Of a DNA stretch of 64,000 nt, positions 8,771 to 17,624 are shown piece by piece. The notes beneath the pieces are model-generated. The model searched no databases. It saw nothing but the letters and a program-made list of their open reading frames with translations, and was not told the origin of the DNA. How positions within the stretch are numbered: the first letter of the stretch is position 1; every line of letters begins with the position of its first letter. Where the stretch lies: NCBI RefSeq assembly GCF_003019815.1, contig NZ_CP027773.1, forward strand, positions 372,001-436,000, given 5' to 3'. Origin of the DNA: Variovorax sp. PMC12 (GTDB lineage Bacteria > Pseudomonadota > Gammaproteobacteria > Burkholderiales > Burkholderiaceae_C). The position numbers and the translations under genes are program-made.

Positions 8771-9895
8771 TCAAGCGGTTGCCGTTGTGGCCTCGGCGCT
8801 TCCCAATGACGGATAGTCGGTATACCCCTTGGTGTTGCCGAAATAGAAAGTCGATGGGTCGGCCACATTCAGCTTGGCGCCGCTGGCAAAGCGAGTCACC
8901 AGATCCGGATTCGCGATGTACAGACGACCAAACGCCATCGCATCCGCAACTTTTTGCGCCAGCAATTCCTCCCCTGATTTCTGGTCGAAATTTCCGCAAA
9001 AAACCAGGCAATTCCTGAATCTTTCGCGTAGCCCCTGTCGGAATGCTGCAGTCAATGCAACGCCGCCCGCCCAGTCGGGTTCTGCGACGTGCAGATACGC
9101 GATCCCCTTGGCGTTGAGGCTGTGGGCTAGCAAACAGGCCATTTGTTCGGCTTCGCTGTCGGCGATATCGTTGAATACCCCATTGGGCGATATGCGAACT
9201 CCGACCCTGCCTGCGCCGATGACAAGAGAGACTGCATCGACGATTTCTTCCAGGAAGCGGGCCCGATTTTCAAGAGAGCCGCCGTATTGGTCTGTCCGAA
9301 GGTTGGTATTCGTGGAAAGAAACTGGTTGATCAGATAGCCGTTGGCCGCATGAATTTCGACAAAGTCAAAGCCTGCCCGCTTTGCACGTTCGGCCGCTGC
9401 CGCGTACTGCGAGACGATCACGGAAATTTCATCGCCTGAAAGCTCCCTTGCTGGCTCGCAGGGTACTTCCTGGAGTCGCCCGTTCTTGAAGACGCTTACC
9501 TTCGAGCGTCGTGTGGCGACGGCTGAAGGAGCGACCGGCTGCGCGCCGTCCGGCTGGTTCAGGCTGTGCGAGATGCGGCCCACGTGCCAGAGTTGCATTG
9601 CAATTCGGCCGCCCGCTTCGTGCACCGCTTTCACCACGCGGCTCCACGCACCTTCCTGCGCATTGGTGTAGATACCCGGTGTGCCGAAGTAGCCCTTGCC
9701 TTGGGCGCAGACCTGCGTGGCCTCGGTGACGATCAAACCGGCGGTTGCCCTCTGTGCGTAGTACCTGGCGGTCAGCAGTGTCGGACATTCCGTGCCGTTG
9801 GCCCGCATGCGCGTCATCGGCGCCATGAAGACGCGGTTGTTCAAAAGGGTGCCCGATATCGTGATCGGGCGCAGAAGTGGCGATGTCCGATTCAT
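8771..9895 (-). CDS. Old-yellow-enzyme family ene-reductase (NemA-like)
   Basis: 374 residues, typical of FMN-dependent alkene reductases that reduce activated C=C bonds or nitro groups with NAD(P)H. Landmarks: NNRVFMAPMTRMRA at the N terminus, QLWHVGRISH, the substrate-binding pair in FVEIHAANGYLINQFL (His and Asn), and TDQYGGSLENRARF. It is the last gene of the FAAL operon, 14 bases after the thioesterase gene. A role as an enoyl or enone reductase on the pathway product is plausible. Codon use and GC resemble the rest of the island rather than the gcv genes. Confidence 0.93.
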   Translation of the reverse strand: MNRTSPLLRPITISGTLLNNRVFMAPMTRMRANGTECPTLLTARYYAQRATAGLIVTEATQVCAQGKGYFGTPGIYTNAQEGAWSRVVKAVHEAGGRIAMQLWHVGRISHSLNQPDGAQPVAPSAVATRRSKVSVFKNGRLQEVPCEPARELSGDEISVIVSQYAAAAERAKRAGFDFVEIHAANGYLINQFLSTNTNLRTDQYGGSLENRARFLEEIVDAVSLVIGAGRVGVRISPNGVFNDIADSEAEQMACLLAHSLNAKGIAYLHVAEPDWAGGVALTAAFRQGLRERFRNCLVFCGNFDQKSGEELLAQKVADAMAFGRLYIANPDLVTRFASGAKLNVADPSTFYFGNTKGYTDYPSLGSAEATTATA

Positions 9896-9909
9896 TGTGA
9901 TCCCCAGCC

Positions 9910-10422
9910 TCAGGCTGGCTTGACGCGCCAGGGCGCCAGGACCTCGACCACGTTCGCCTCGAAGAGAAGGATGTCAGCCTGCCAGGCGAACACCTGAACG
10001 ATGGCTTTTCTTTCCGTCAATGCCGTCACGCTGGCCTGCAGCCGGGTTTCCGTAATCACGGCTGGGGCCTTGAAGTCTATGTTCATGTTGACGGTGAGCA
10101 CTTGCAGTCGATCGGGTATGACCGAGTAAGTAGCGAGTCCGGCCCACTGGTCAACCAGGCCCGTGAGGTATCCGCCAAAGATGTTGCCGGTAGGCATCGC
10201 GGCATGCGAAGGTGGCGTGTAGACACCGGAGAGCCGTCCGTACTCCCAGCTCGCAGCGCATGGCGTGGCAAAAGGAAGGCCGATCGTCGCAATCGGGATC
10301 GGTGCGATATCGGTGCCGTCCACCACTTCATTCAATACCTTGCGGTATTTCGTCTTGATATCGAGGCCGGGGAATTCCGCCGGTCGCTCGCTCTCGCGTA
10401 CCAACAGTTCAACATCAACCAT
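9910..10422 (-). CDS. PaaI-like hotdog thioesterase
   Basis: 170 residues with a hotdog-fold core; the segment MPTGNIFGGYLTGLVDQWAG corresponds to the family helix that carries HGG(V/I)..LxD in PaaI-type acyl-CoA thioesterases. The usual His is Asn-Ile here, so activity may differ. The later strands LTVNMNIDFKAPA fit the family's TVxLxxxFlrPa signature. The start codon overlaps the preceding stop by one base, indicating translational coupling. In an operon with FAAL and ACP it may hydrolyse acyl-ACP or acyl-CoA (proofreading or release). Confidence 0.75.
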   Translation of the reverse strand: MVDVELLVRESERPAEFPGLDIKTKYRKVLNEVVDGTDIAPIPIATIGLPFATPCAASWEYGRLSGVYTPPSHAAMPTGNIFGGYLTGLVDQWAGLATYSVIPDRLQVLTVNMNIDFKAPAVITETRLQASVTALTERKAIVQVFAWQADILLFEANVVEVLAPWRVKPA

Positions 10423-10982
10423 CAGGTGGCTCCTTCCTTCGTCGTGGGTGAAACTGCAAGCGTCGAAAGCCAGTTTTCGAACGTCTCCATGCTTTCGACG
10501 ATCAGTTGGGAGCAGGCGAGCACAGCCAGGTTCTGCCGCATGCCGGTAATCGCGACCACGAACCGTCCAGCGTTGTGGGCTGTCAACATCTCCGCGGCTG
10601 TTCCCATGCTTGGCTCGTTGTTCGGTAGGAAGACGACGCAGACATCGCAGTTACCCGCCATCGCCGTCTGCCGGTGGAATATTTGCGTCAACTCCAGCAG
10701 CGCAGGGTCCAGGTCGGACCTGGCTACCTTGGGCGTCTGGAGCAAGGCGGTGTGCGCCTCGCGAATGCGTTCGCGGGAGGTTTGCAGGTTGTCCCACATT
10801 CGTTCGGCGGGGTCGTGCACCACGGCATTCGGAAAGTGGCGTCGGATGGCTCTTGCGATCGCCGGGCGGTACGACTGGTCCGCGAGATCGCGTCCGCCGC
10901 GCGCGCCTTGCATGACGCCTGCAAGGAAGAAAGATCGGGGATGAGGAGGCAGCATTTGCAATCCAGAAATTCTTGTGTTCAT
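10422..10982 (-). CDS. Nucleoside 2-deoxyribosyltransferase-like protein
   Basis: 186 residues. The N terminus SFFLAGVMQG and the segment CDVCVVFLPNNEPSMGTAAEMLTAHNAGR (about 112-140) match the Rossmann-like nucleoside 2-deoxyribosyltransferase superfamily, in which the Glu of GTxxE (here Glu131) is catalytic and the preceding strand reports an 'asp-val-cys-val' core. Sequence similarity is only by eye and the function could be a glycosidase or a pure binding protein. ATG 10982 overlaps the stop of the upstream gene (ATGA), so it is translationally coupled. Its presence among lipid enzymes is unexplained. Confidence 0.5.
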   Translation of the reverse strand: MNTRISGLQMLPPHPRSFFLAGVMQGARGGRDLADQSYRPAIARAIRRHFPNAVVHDPAERMWDNLQTSRERIREAHTALLQTPKVARSDLDPALLELTQIFHRQTAMAGNCDVCVVFLPNNEPSMGTAAEMLTAHNAGRFVVAITGMRQNLAVLACSQLIVESMETFENWLSTLAVSPTTKEGAT

Positions 10983-11911
10983 TCCCTCATCAACGGATAG
11001 GGCGCGAGAACCCGGTCGTCGGGCGCGACCTTCGAATAGACGCGTGATGTATGAAGGAGGATGTCGACGACCTCCTGGGCGCTTACACCCACGACCCTGG
11101 CGACACTCGTGAGGTTTTCGTCGAAGCCGGGCGAGCCCGCTGTACTCACCCGGCCCTGGTTGTCTCGGCTGATCAGCTGATCTTCGGTCGCAGGCCGATC
11201 GGCTGTCACCCCGCAAAGCGGCAGGATGACTTCGCTGAGTGCTTGCCGCGGGAGATCCAGAACGCGTACCGAGAGGTTGTTCTGCTCCGGATGCACGAGC
11301 CGCGCATGTGCGACAGGAAGTGGCGAGGGAAAGATTGCGACCTCATCGAGACTCAGACCGAAGGACCGATAGAGGTAGTTTTGCTGGCGCCGGGGGCTGA
11401 AGCGGGTGTAGTCGAGTTGCAAGGTGCGCTTCTCTACATTCAGCACCGCCCGCATCTTCCCCCAGCGTGCAAGGCCCTCATCGTCGATGCGCACGGGATA
11501 GGCGGGGACTGAGGCCTCGATGCAATCACCGACCCGGTCCTCGTAATTCAGGATGAGCGGCGCCTTGTGCAGCAAGTAGGGGTCCAGCACGGCGATTCCG
11601 TGGCTGTCCGGATAGATCGATGCGACGTGGCGGCCATTGCGGATGTAGATGCCTTTCGGGCCACCGATGGATTGAAGGTGTTCGTCCACCCGGACGGACT
11701 GCCGAACGCATGACATTCCCCAGTTGGGCGCCAGAATTCTCTCGTCGAAGAACTCGAGAAACTGAGTCGCGCTGTTGTAAGGAACAGAACCCAGAGCGTA
11801 GGTCAGTGCCGTTTGAAGGAGTTCGGGCGTTCGCTCGGGGATAAGTGCGTTGGCTTCGCCGGACCCTGTGTTGATGCGGGGATCACCGAGTCGTGAATGA
11901 ATCGTTCCCAT
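10979..11911 (-). CDS. Putative arylamine N-acetyltransferase-like (NAT-fold) acyltransferase
   Basis: 310 residues, no close family recognised. Cys68 (NWGMSCVRQS), His95 (NGRHVASIY) and Asp110 (AVLDPYLL) are spaced like the Cys69-His107-Asp122 triad of NAT enzymes, with an identical 15-residue His-Asp gap, and length is near that of NATs (about 270-280). NAT homologues include amide synthases that release carrier-bound polyketides, so here it might transfer the ACP-bound acyl group to an amine or alcohol. The triad assignment is inference from motif spacing; other transglutaminase-like cysteine enzymes remain possible. Five bases after the FMO gene; overlaps the next gene by 4. Confidence 0.5.
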   Translation of the reverse strand: MGTIHSRLGDPRINTGSGEANALIPERTPELLQTALTYALGSVPYNSATQFLEFFDERILAPNWGMSCVRQSVRVDEHLQSIGGPKGIYIRNGRHVASIYPDSHGIAVLDPYLLHKAPLILNYEDRVGDCIEASVPAYPVRIDDEGLARWGKMRAVLNVEKRTLQLDYTRFSPRRQQNYLYRSFGLSLDEVAIFPSPLPVAHARLVHPEQNNLSVRVLDLPRQALSEVILPLCGVTADRPATEDQLISRDNQGRVSTAGSPGFDENLTSVARVVGVSAQEVVDILLHTSRVYSKVAPDDRVLAPYPLMRE

Positions 11912-11916
11912 GGTGG

Positions 11917-13230
11917 TCAGGCAGTTGCGAGAAGGTCGAGATGCTCGGTCAGGGCCCTGCGGAAAGCGAGCAGCGAGAACTGCGTTGCGTTGCGGGGGAT
12001 GTCGATGAAATCGATACCGTTGTTCAGGTCGACGTTGTTTTTCCTGATCAACTCGTCGAGCTGGCGTGCCTTCGCGGGATAGGTCCGCTTGGCTGTGATG
12101 TATTGGGAGATCACCCTGGACTGAAGCTCGACTGTCGGGAAGTGCCCGCCGGTCGAGTCGGTCATTCCCGCAATGAACAGATCGTCGAACTTCTTGGAAA
12201 ACGCATACAAATAAAAGTCCGGCTTGTTTCCTTGCCAGTCGAGATCTCCGTTCGAGACAAACGGGATATGGATCTCATAGCCAGTCGCCAGGACGACGAC
12301 ATCGAACTCCTGTGCCGAACCATCGCTGAAACGCACCGTGCTGCCTTCAAAGCTTTCGACGCCTGGCGCGATGGCGATTCGGCCATGTGCCGCGTAGTAG
12401 GGGACCAGTGTGTTGACGATGGCCGGGGTCTGCAGCGGGCGATGGTCGGGCTTCGGAAGCCCCATGCGTTGTTGATCGCCCGCCGAAAGGCGCAGGAGCC
12501 AGCCCATGATCTTCGACGCCCATTTACTTGGAAGTCCCATCGAGCGCACCTTCATGCCGACCTGGTCGGCGGGGTAGCCGGCAATGAACTTCGGATAGAA
12601 GTTGTAGCCGCGGCGCATGCTGAGGACCACGCGAGGGGAAATCTGGCAACACTCGACGGCGATGTCGCAGCCAGAGTTGCCCGCGCCGATGACCAGGACC
12701 CGCTTGTCCGCGAATTCACTAGCGTCCGTGTATTCGCTGGCATGGAGGACCCTGCCAGCAAATATCCCCGGAAAATCCGGCTTCCTCGGATACCAGTTAT
12801 GCCCGTTTGCAATGATGACATCGCGAAACCATGCTTGAGTTCCGCTGGCTGAACTGACCACCCATCCGCCATCCGTTGATCTCGTGATCTTTTCGACGGC
12901 GTCGTTGAATCGGATGTGTGCTCGCAGTCCAAAGTTGTCCGCGTAGCTGTTGAGATACTTGAGCACCTGGGGATGACCCGGGTAGACCGGAAAATCATCC
13001 GGCATAGGGAAGTCGCTGAATGCGGTGATCCCCTTCGATGTGATGGTGTGTGTGTTCCGATACACCGAACTCTTCGGGTTGGCCCGGTCCCAGATCCCCC
13101 CTATGCCGGCATGCGATTCGTAGCCGACGAAGTCGATGCCCGCCTCCTTAAGATTCCGCATTGTGGCCAAGCCGGAAGGGCCTGCGCCAATGACCGCAAC
13201 GTCGGGTTGCGATTCGTGTACAGCCTTCAT
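11917..13230 (-). CDS. Flavin-containing monooxygenase (class B)
   Basis: 437 residues. FAD motif GAGPSG at about 15-20, FMO fingerprint FAGRVLHASEY at 157-167 (FxGxxxHxxx[WY]), and NADPH motif GAGNSG at 182-187. Class B FMOs hydroxylate amines or sulfides or carry out Baeyer-Villiger oxidation. ATG 13230 overlaps the MFS stop (ATGA). The frame is open much further upstream, but that part is antiphase to the MFS gene and is rejected. In this operon it is the likely oxidative tailoring enzyme, perhaps acting on a nitrogen introduced by the NAT-like enzyme. Confidence 0.9.
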   Translation of the reverse strand: MKAVHESQPDVAVIGAGPSGLATMRNLKEAGIDFVGYESHAGIGGIWDRANPKSSVYRNTHTITSKGITAFSDFPMPDDFPVYPGHPQVLKYLNSYADNFGLRAHIRFNDAVEKITRSTDGGWVVSSASGTQAWFRDVIIANGHNWYPRKPDFPGIFAGRVLHASEYTDASEFADKRVLVIGAGNSGCDIAVECCQISPRVVLSMRRGYNFYPKFIAGYPADQVGMKVRSMGLPSKWASKIMGWLLRLSAGDQQRMGLPKPDHRPLQTPAIVNTLVPYYAAHGRIAIAPGVESFEGSTVRFSDGSAQEFDVVVLATGYEIHIPFVSNGDLDWQGNKPDFYLYAFSKKFDDLFIAGMTDSTGGHFPTVELQSRVISQYITAKRTYPAKARQLDELIRKNNVDLNNGIDFIDIPRNATQFSLLAFRRALTEHLDLLATA

Positions 13231-14432
13231 GAACGTTGTTCTCCGCGAGTGGACACCATCCAGATGGCGATGCATTGAGCTGCGGCGCCAGCCAGGGGAA
13301 TGAAAAGCAAGGTGCCGTTTGTCGAGAGGAGTCCTCCCAGTGCAGCCCCTGCGGCCATGCCAAAGTAGGTGGCCATGGTGTTGAGTGCAATCACCTGTAC
13401 GGCGTGTGGCGGGCTCGGTGACACAAGACGAGAAGCCTGCGGGGGTGTGCATGCCCAGCCGGATGCCGCAAAGATGGCGACGGCAACCGGGAAGAGCCAC
13501 ACCCCCAAGGGAGGGCCGCTGAACACGGCCAGACTCATCAGGAGCAAAGAAGCGAGATGCGCACAAAGAAAGTACTGCAGTGCGCGTACGGGTGTTTTGA
13601 GGAAATCGCCGAGCCGTCCACCGATGAGATTCCCGGCAATGGCCGCCGCACCATAGATCAACAAGACAAAGCTTGTCTTGTCTGCCGACCAGCCGGTCGC
13701 GGACTGGCTGATCGGGACGATGAACGTATATGTGGCAATGCCACCCGCCATCCATACGAAGCAACTTGCAAGAGCCCGGATCACGTCGCCGTTTCGGAGT
13801 GGCGACAGGCGCTCTCCCAGCGAAAGGCTCCTGGACTGGAAGTTGGCCGGCATCACCCACCAGAGCGCCGCGGCCGCGGCTGCGGCCAGGGTCGCAATCA
13901 GGATGAAGGTCATCCGCCACGAACTTACGCTTGCGAGCATCAAACCCAGAGGGACGGCCGTGACGAGGGCGGCCGTCAGTCCCCCCAAGACGAAGCTGCT
14001 GGCCTGGGCACGTTTTTCGGGAGGCAGAAGGTTGATGGCAGCCGCAACTGCTGCCGGCGAATAAGCCGCGGCACTCATTGCCGCGATCAGGCGCCACAGC
14101 AAGAGCCAGGCGTATTGCTCCGACAGGGCTGCCGCAAGATTGGCAGCGGCGAAGACGCCCATCGACGCGATGAGGATCGTCCGAAGAGATTTTCCGCCCA
14201 ATACGGCACCTAGGATCGGGGCGCTTATCGCGTAAGTCAGCGCGAACGCCGACACCAGCAGGCCTGCCTGGGACAGCGACACCTGAAGCCCTGTCGCCAG
14301 ATCTGGAAGGATGCCCGCGATCACGAATCCATCGGCGCCGATCGCGAACATCCCCAGCGCCAGCAGCACAACGGATCCCGGCACGCTCAGCCCGGGGCGC
14401 TGCGGTGCTGCTACAGTCTCTGCGGGTCTCAT
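13227..14432 (-). CDS. MFS transporter, drug-efflux type (DHA1-like)
   Basis: 401 residues with about 12 hydrophobic segments. The N-terminal pair LLALGMFAIGADGFVIAGILPDLA and QAGLLVSAFALTYAISAPILGA is typical of the AraJ/DHA1 12-TM drug:proton antiporter group. It probably exports the product of the island or confers self-resistance. ATG 14432 follows the ACP gene by 25 bases and overlaps the FMO start by 4 bases. Substrate unknown. Confidence 0.9.
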   Translation of the reverse strand: MRPAETVAAPQRPGLSVPGSVVLLALGMFAIGADGFVIAGILPDLATGLQVSLSQAGLLVSAFALTYAISAPILGAVLGGKSLRTILIASMGVFAAANLAAALSEQYAWLLLWRLIAAMSAAAYSPAAVAAAINLLPPEKRAQASSFVLGGLTAALVTAVPLGLMLASVSSWRMTFILIATLAAAAAAALWWVMPANFQSRSLSLGERLSPLRNGDVIRALASCFVWMAGGIATYTFIVPISQSATGWSADKTSFVLLIYGAAAIAGNLIGGRLGDFLKTPVRALQYFLCAHLASLLLMSLAVFSGPPLGVWLFPVAVAIFAASGWACTPPQASRLVSPSPPHAVQVIALNTMATYFGMAAGAALGGLLSTNGTLLFIPLAGAAAQCIAIWMVSTRGEQRS

Positions 14433-14457
14433 TCGGGTATTGCGGTTTTCTGCCGGT

Positions 14458-14739
14458 TCACTTCGTTGTCGGCGCCGAACTGCTGCAAGACGAAACGTGC
14501 GCCACGAGAAGTTCAATGGTGTTGAACTCGAACAGCGCCGTCGGTTCGACGGGAATGTGGAACTCCTGCTCCAGTTCTGCCGTGATCTCGACGGCTTGCA
14601 CGGAGTCGATGCCGAACTCTTCAAACGGGATGCCGGAATGCAGTTCGGCTGCCGGGATGTCGCACCGCCTGCTGATGTAGTTGATCAGCCAAGCCCTGAG
14701 TTCATCGAGATTGACTTGGGTGCTTGCTTCTTGCTTCAT
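14458..14739 (-). CDS. Acyl carrier protein
   Basis: 93 residues. The phosphopantetheine attachment Ser46 is in the motif FGIDSVQAV, followed by the acidic recognition helix ITAELEQEF. This is the standard ACP/PCP fold and size. ATG 14739 overlaps the desaturase stop codon by 4 bases. Directly downstream of FAAL and desaturase, it is the expected acceptor of the acyl-adenylate and the carrier on which the desaturase acts. A longer open frame upstream to 15237 is a shadow of the desaturase gene. Confidence 0.95.
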   Translation of the reverse strand: MKQEASTQVNLDELRAWLINYISRRCDIPAAELHSGIPFEEFGIDSVQAVEITAELEQEFHIPVEPTALFEFNTIELLVAHVSSCSSSAPTTK

Positions 14740-15719
14740 GCTTTTTTCTTTCCTGGTTCGTACTCGACCGAGTAACGTTGCTTTGCTTCGAGGATCTGTT
14801 CTTGCGTGGGTCTGCGAACATCCCAGACAAGTCCGAGGCGTTCCAGGAGCCGGATGACCAGAGCGGAAATGTCGGGTTGCCACCAATGCAGCGAAACGCT
14901 GGCAGAGGCCGGAAATTCGTGATGGTTGTTGTGCAGCGAAAGGCCAAGAGTCGGAATCGCGAGCAACAGGTTGTTGCGGCTGTTGTCGGCGCGGCGGAAT
15001 GGCCGCGTGCCAACCAGATGCCCGAACGAGTTGGTGATGTAGTACATCTGATTGGCCACGAAGATTCGCAGCAGTCCGCCCCAAAGAAGTCCGGAGAGAA
15101 AACCTTGCCACGATTGGTACCAGGCAGCACCGATGAGCGCGGGAATGACAATGCCCAGGATTCCCCACTTGGCGTAGGTCACATGCAGCCTGAACAGGTC
15201 GGGCCGGCGGAACATATCGGGCGTCATCCGTTCCCACCCCTTGGGCTTGAGCGAGTCGGGGTTGAACATCCAGCCGATGTATGCATGCATGAATTGGGCG
15301 ATGCGGCGACCCGGGGGACTGCCGGCCGGTGCGACAGGGCTGTGAGGGTCGCTGGGTTCGTCCGTGTTTCCGTGATGCCGCCTATGGGTCGCGGTCCAGA
15401 GAATCACCCCTCCCTGGAAACTCATCGACCCCAGGATGCCCAGCATCATTTCCACGGGTTTGGTCGTCTTGAAAGACTTGTGTGCGAAGTACCGGTGAAA
15501 GCCGACCTCCAGGCCGACCATCGCCAGGAAATAGCACACCGCGAACAGCACGACGTCGAAGAGGTGCACTGGCATTCCGAACGCAAGAATCGAGACGAGC
15601 AGAAAAATGGCTCCCAGCAGCGGCACGATGTTGGCCGTCAGCGCCAGGATCAGATCCCGCCTGCTGGTGCGCGCGCGTTGCCTCAGGAGCGCCTGATTTG
15701 GTGCATTTGGAGTGAGCAT
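14736..15719 (-). CDS. Membrane fatty acyl desaturase / possible acetylenase (JamB-like)
   Basis: 327 residues. Three histidine boxes of membrane di-iron desaturases are intact: HRYFAH (75-80), HRRHH (112-116) and HNNHH (263-267), plus NSFGH at 230-234. Hydrophobic segments lie around 24-48, 53-70 and 185-222. Family members are delta-9 acyl-CoA desaturases; homologues in JamABC/TtuABC cassettes introduce terminal double then triple bonds into ACP-bound short acyl chains. Position between FAAL and ACP supports an acyl-ACP substrate. Alkene versus alkyne formation cannot be decided from sequence by eye. Confidence 0.92.
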   Translation of the reverse strand: MLTPNAPNQALLRQRARTSRRDLILALTANIVPLLGAIFLLVSILAFGMPVHLFDVVLFAVCYFLAMVGLEVGFHRYFAHKSFKTTKPVEMMLGILGSMSFQGGVILWTATHRRHHGNTDEPSDPHSPVAPAGSPPGRRIAQFMHAYIGWMFNPDSLKPKGWERMTPDMFRRPDLFRLHVTYAKWGILGIVIPALIGAAWYQSWQGFLSGLLWGGLLRIFVANQMYYITNSFGHLVGTRPFRRADNSRNNLLLAIPTLGLSLHNNHHEFPASASVSLHWWQPDISALVIRLLERLGLVWDVRRPTQEQILEAKQRYSVEYEPGKKKA

Positions 15720-15723
15720 GTGT

Positions 15724-17535
15724 CTAGCTTTCGACGGCAGTTGCCAGGGAGCCGCTTTGTTGGGTATGGGTGTCTTGGCCTGAAGGACGGGTCCATTGCG
15801 CCCAGACCTCCATTTCCTGCCGCTCCAGCAACTTGCGCGTGAGGCGTCGCTGAACCTTTCCGCTGGAGGTCTTCAGCGTTCTTCCTGGCGCCACGATGAC
15901 GACGGTGAAGGGGAAGAGCTGAGACTGCTTTCCGACGGCTTTGCGGATGTCCGCCAGCAACGCGTCCGGGTCCGATTTGCGCGCGGTGCGCTCGATTTCC
16001 GCGACCACGGCAATCTCCCCCTCGTCGCCGACGTTGAATGCGACGGTGCATGACGGCCTGACTTCGGCGATGGTCGCTTCGACTGCGCGCTCGATGTCTT
16101 GAGGGTAGTACTTCTTGCCCCTGACGATGATCGTGTCCTTGATGCGGCCAGTGACGAACAGCTCCTCATTCACGAGAAACCCGAGATCGCCCGTACGCAG
16201 AAAAGGACCTGCTCCGGATTCGGTGTATGCGCTGAAGACCTCGCGGGTCTGCTCATCCCGCTGCCAGTACCCCTTTGCAATGCTCGGGCCGCTGACCCAT
16301 ATTTCGCCTTCTTCGCCATCCTCAAGCTCTTGGAGGCCATCGGGATCGACGATGCGGATCTCTTGTTGTGCGAGAGTGCGGCCGCACCCGACCTTGATTC
16401 CCTGATTGGGGGGTGGTGTAAATGTTTCGGATGCCGTTGCGCCGTCCCATTGCATCATCTGCTTGCTGATGGTGTTCAGCAGGACGGGCGCCGACGTCGC
16501 GTCTCCGCCCGAAGAAAACAGAGTGCCTTCCGCCAGGCCGTAGCATGGATAGAGCATCTCGGGCACGAAGCCCGCCGAGGAAAAACTCTCGCAAAATCGT
16601 TTCAAGGTGGCGACCTGGATGGGTTCCGCGCCGCTGTACATGATGCGCAGGGTATTGAGCGATAGCGTCTGAGAGACCGGATCGCGGGCGTTGGCAACCA
16701 GGTCGAAGGCGAAGTTCGGCCCGCCGGACAGCGTCGCCTTGTATTCGGAAATCGCGTTCAGCCATCGCATGGGGCGCTGAATGAACGAGAAGGGCGACAT
16801 GAGAACAGCATGGAATCCCACGAATAGCGGTTCGAGGATCGCGGAGATCAGGCCCATGTCGTGATACGGAGGTAGCCAACTCACCATCACGGTCTCGCGC
16901 GTACTGCCGAACTTGTCGCGGATCTCGCCTAGGTTGTGGATCAGATTCGAATGCGTGACCATGACTCCCTTCGGCTCGCCAGTCGAGCCAGAGGTGTACT
17001 GCAGGAAAGCCAATTCCGTGGCGACGGGATGCTGCAAACGAAGCGCCAACTGACCCGGTTCGGCACAGACAGCCTCGGAAATGATCTGGTGTTCCCCGAG
17101 GGGAAAACTGGATGAGCGGGTTTCCTGGAGCTTTGTCAGGTCGACCGCCTGCGTCAGGATGATCGATGCAGTGCAGTCCGCGATGACCGCACGGAGTCGA
17201 TCACGGTGTTGATTGTTCTTGACCGGGTATGCGGGAACCGCCGCAAGGCCAGCCCAAAGGCAACTGTAGAACGCAACTATGTAGTCGATGCCGGGCGGGT
17301 AGAGAAGAATCGCGCGCTCACCCGGTGCGGCCACTTGCTGCAGCCGGGCCGAGAACGAGATAACGCGATCCAGTAGCTCTCCATATGTGATCCGCTGGTA
17401 CGAGCTCTTGTCTTCAGGGTTGTGCAAGAAGGTGTAGGCAACCAGATTGCGGTCGGTGACCCCTCTCAAACCGACGTAGTCACAGATCGTTCGATATCCA
17501 TTTCCGCTGTCGGCGGCATAGCTTCCCAACTTCAC
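15724..17535 (-). CDS. Fatty acyl-AMP ligase (FAAL)
   Basis: 603 residues, typical FAAL length. P-loop TSGSTGEPKG at 181-190 and the FAAL signature PPYHDMGLI at 222-230; GGPNFAFDL, CYGLAEGTL and GYWQRDEQTREVF also match. FAALs adenylate free fatty acids and hand them to an ACP rather than to CoA. The start is GTG 17535, preceded by GGAGGAG with a 6-base spacer. First gene of a nine-gene operon (spacings -4 to 25 bases) and divergent from a LysR gene. It defines the pathway as starting from a free fatty acid. Confidence 0.95.
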   Translation of the reverse strand: MKLGSYAADSGNGYRTICDYVGLRGVTDRNLVAYTFLHNPEDKSSYQRITYGELLDRVISFSARLQQVAAPGERAILLYPPGIDYIVAFYSCLWAGLAAVPAYPVKNNQHRDRLRAVIADCTASIILTQAVDLTKLQETRSSSFPLGEHQIISEAVCAEPGQLALRLQHPVATELAFLQYTSGSTGEPKGVMVTHSNLIHNLGEIRDKFGSTRETVMVSWLPPYHDMGLISAILEPLFVGFHAVLMSPFSFIQRPMRWLNAISEYKATLSGGPNFAFDLVANARDPVSQTLSLNTLRIMYSGAEPIQVATLKRFCESFSSAGFVPEMLYPCYGLAEGTLFSSGGDATSAPVLLNTISKQMMQWDGATASETFTPPPNQGIKVGCGRTLAQQEIRIVDPDGLQELEDGEEGEIWVSGPSIAKGYWQRDEQTREVFSAYTESGAGPFLRTGDLGFLVNEELFVTGRIKDTIIVRGKKYYPQDIERAVEATIAEVRPSCTVAFNVGDEGEIAVVAEIERTARKSDPDALLADIRKAVGKQSQLFPFTVVIVAPGRTLKTSSGKVQRRLTRKLLERQEMEVWAQWTRPSGQDTHTQQSGSLATAVES

Positions 17536-17624
17536 GCGAGACTCCTCCCGAATCTTTTTATGACTCAGCCTGTCTGGTTGAATGGATTTGTTTCGGGTAA
17601 TTCTTTGCGTAACAGATAAGATTG

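Noticed and set aside
13231..14097. Long N-terminal extension of the FMO gene
   Set aside because: It lies in another frame over the MFS gene and has no domain content; the FMO start at 13230 overlaps the MFS stop in the usual ATGA manner.
14740..15237. N-terminal extension of the ACP
   Set aside because: It runs over the desaturase gene in a different frame; the ACP is complete from 14739.
8771..17535. Polyyne-type cluster (caryoynencin/collimonin-like)
   Set aside because: Those clusters have several desaturases and usually a rubredoxin; only one desaturase and no rubredoxin are present here, so JamABC-like is the closer comparison.
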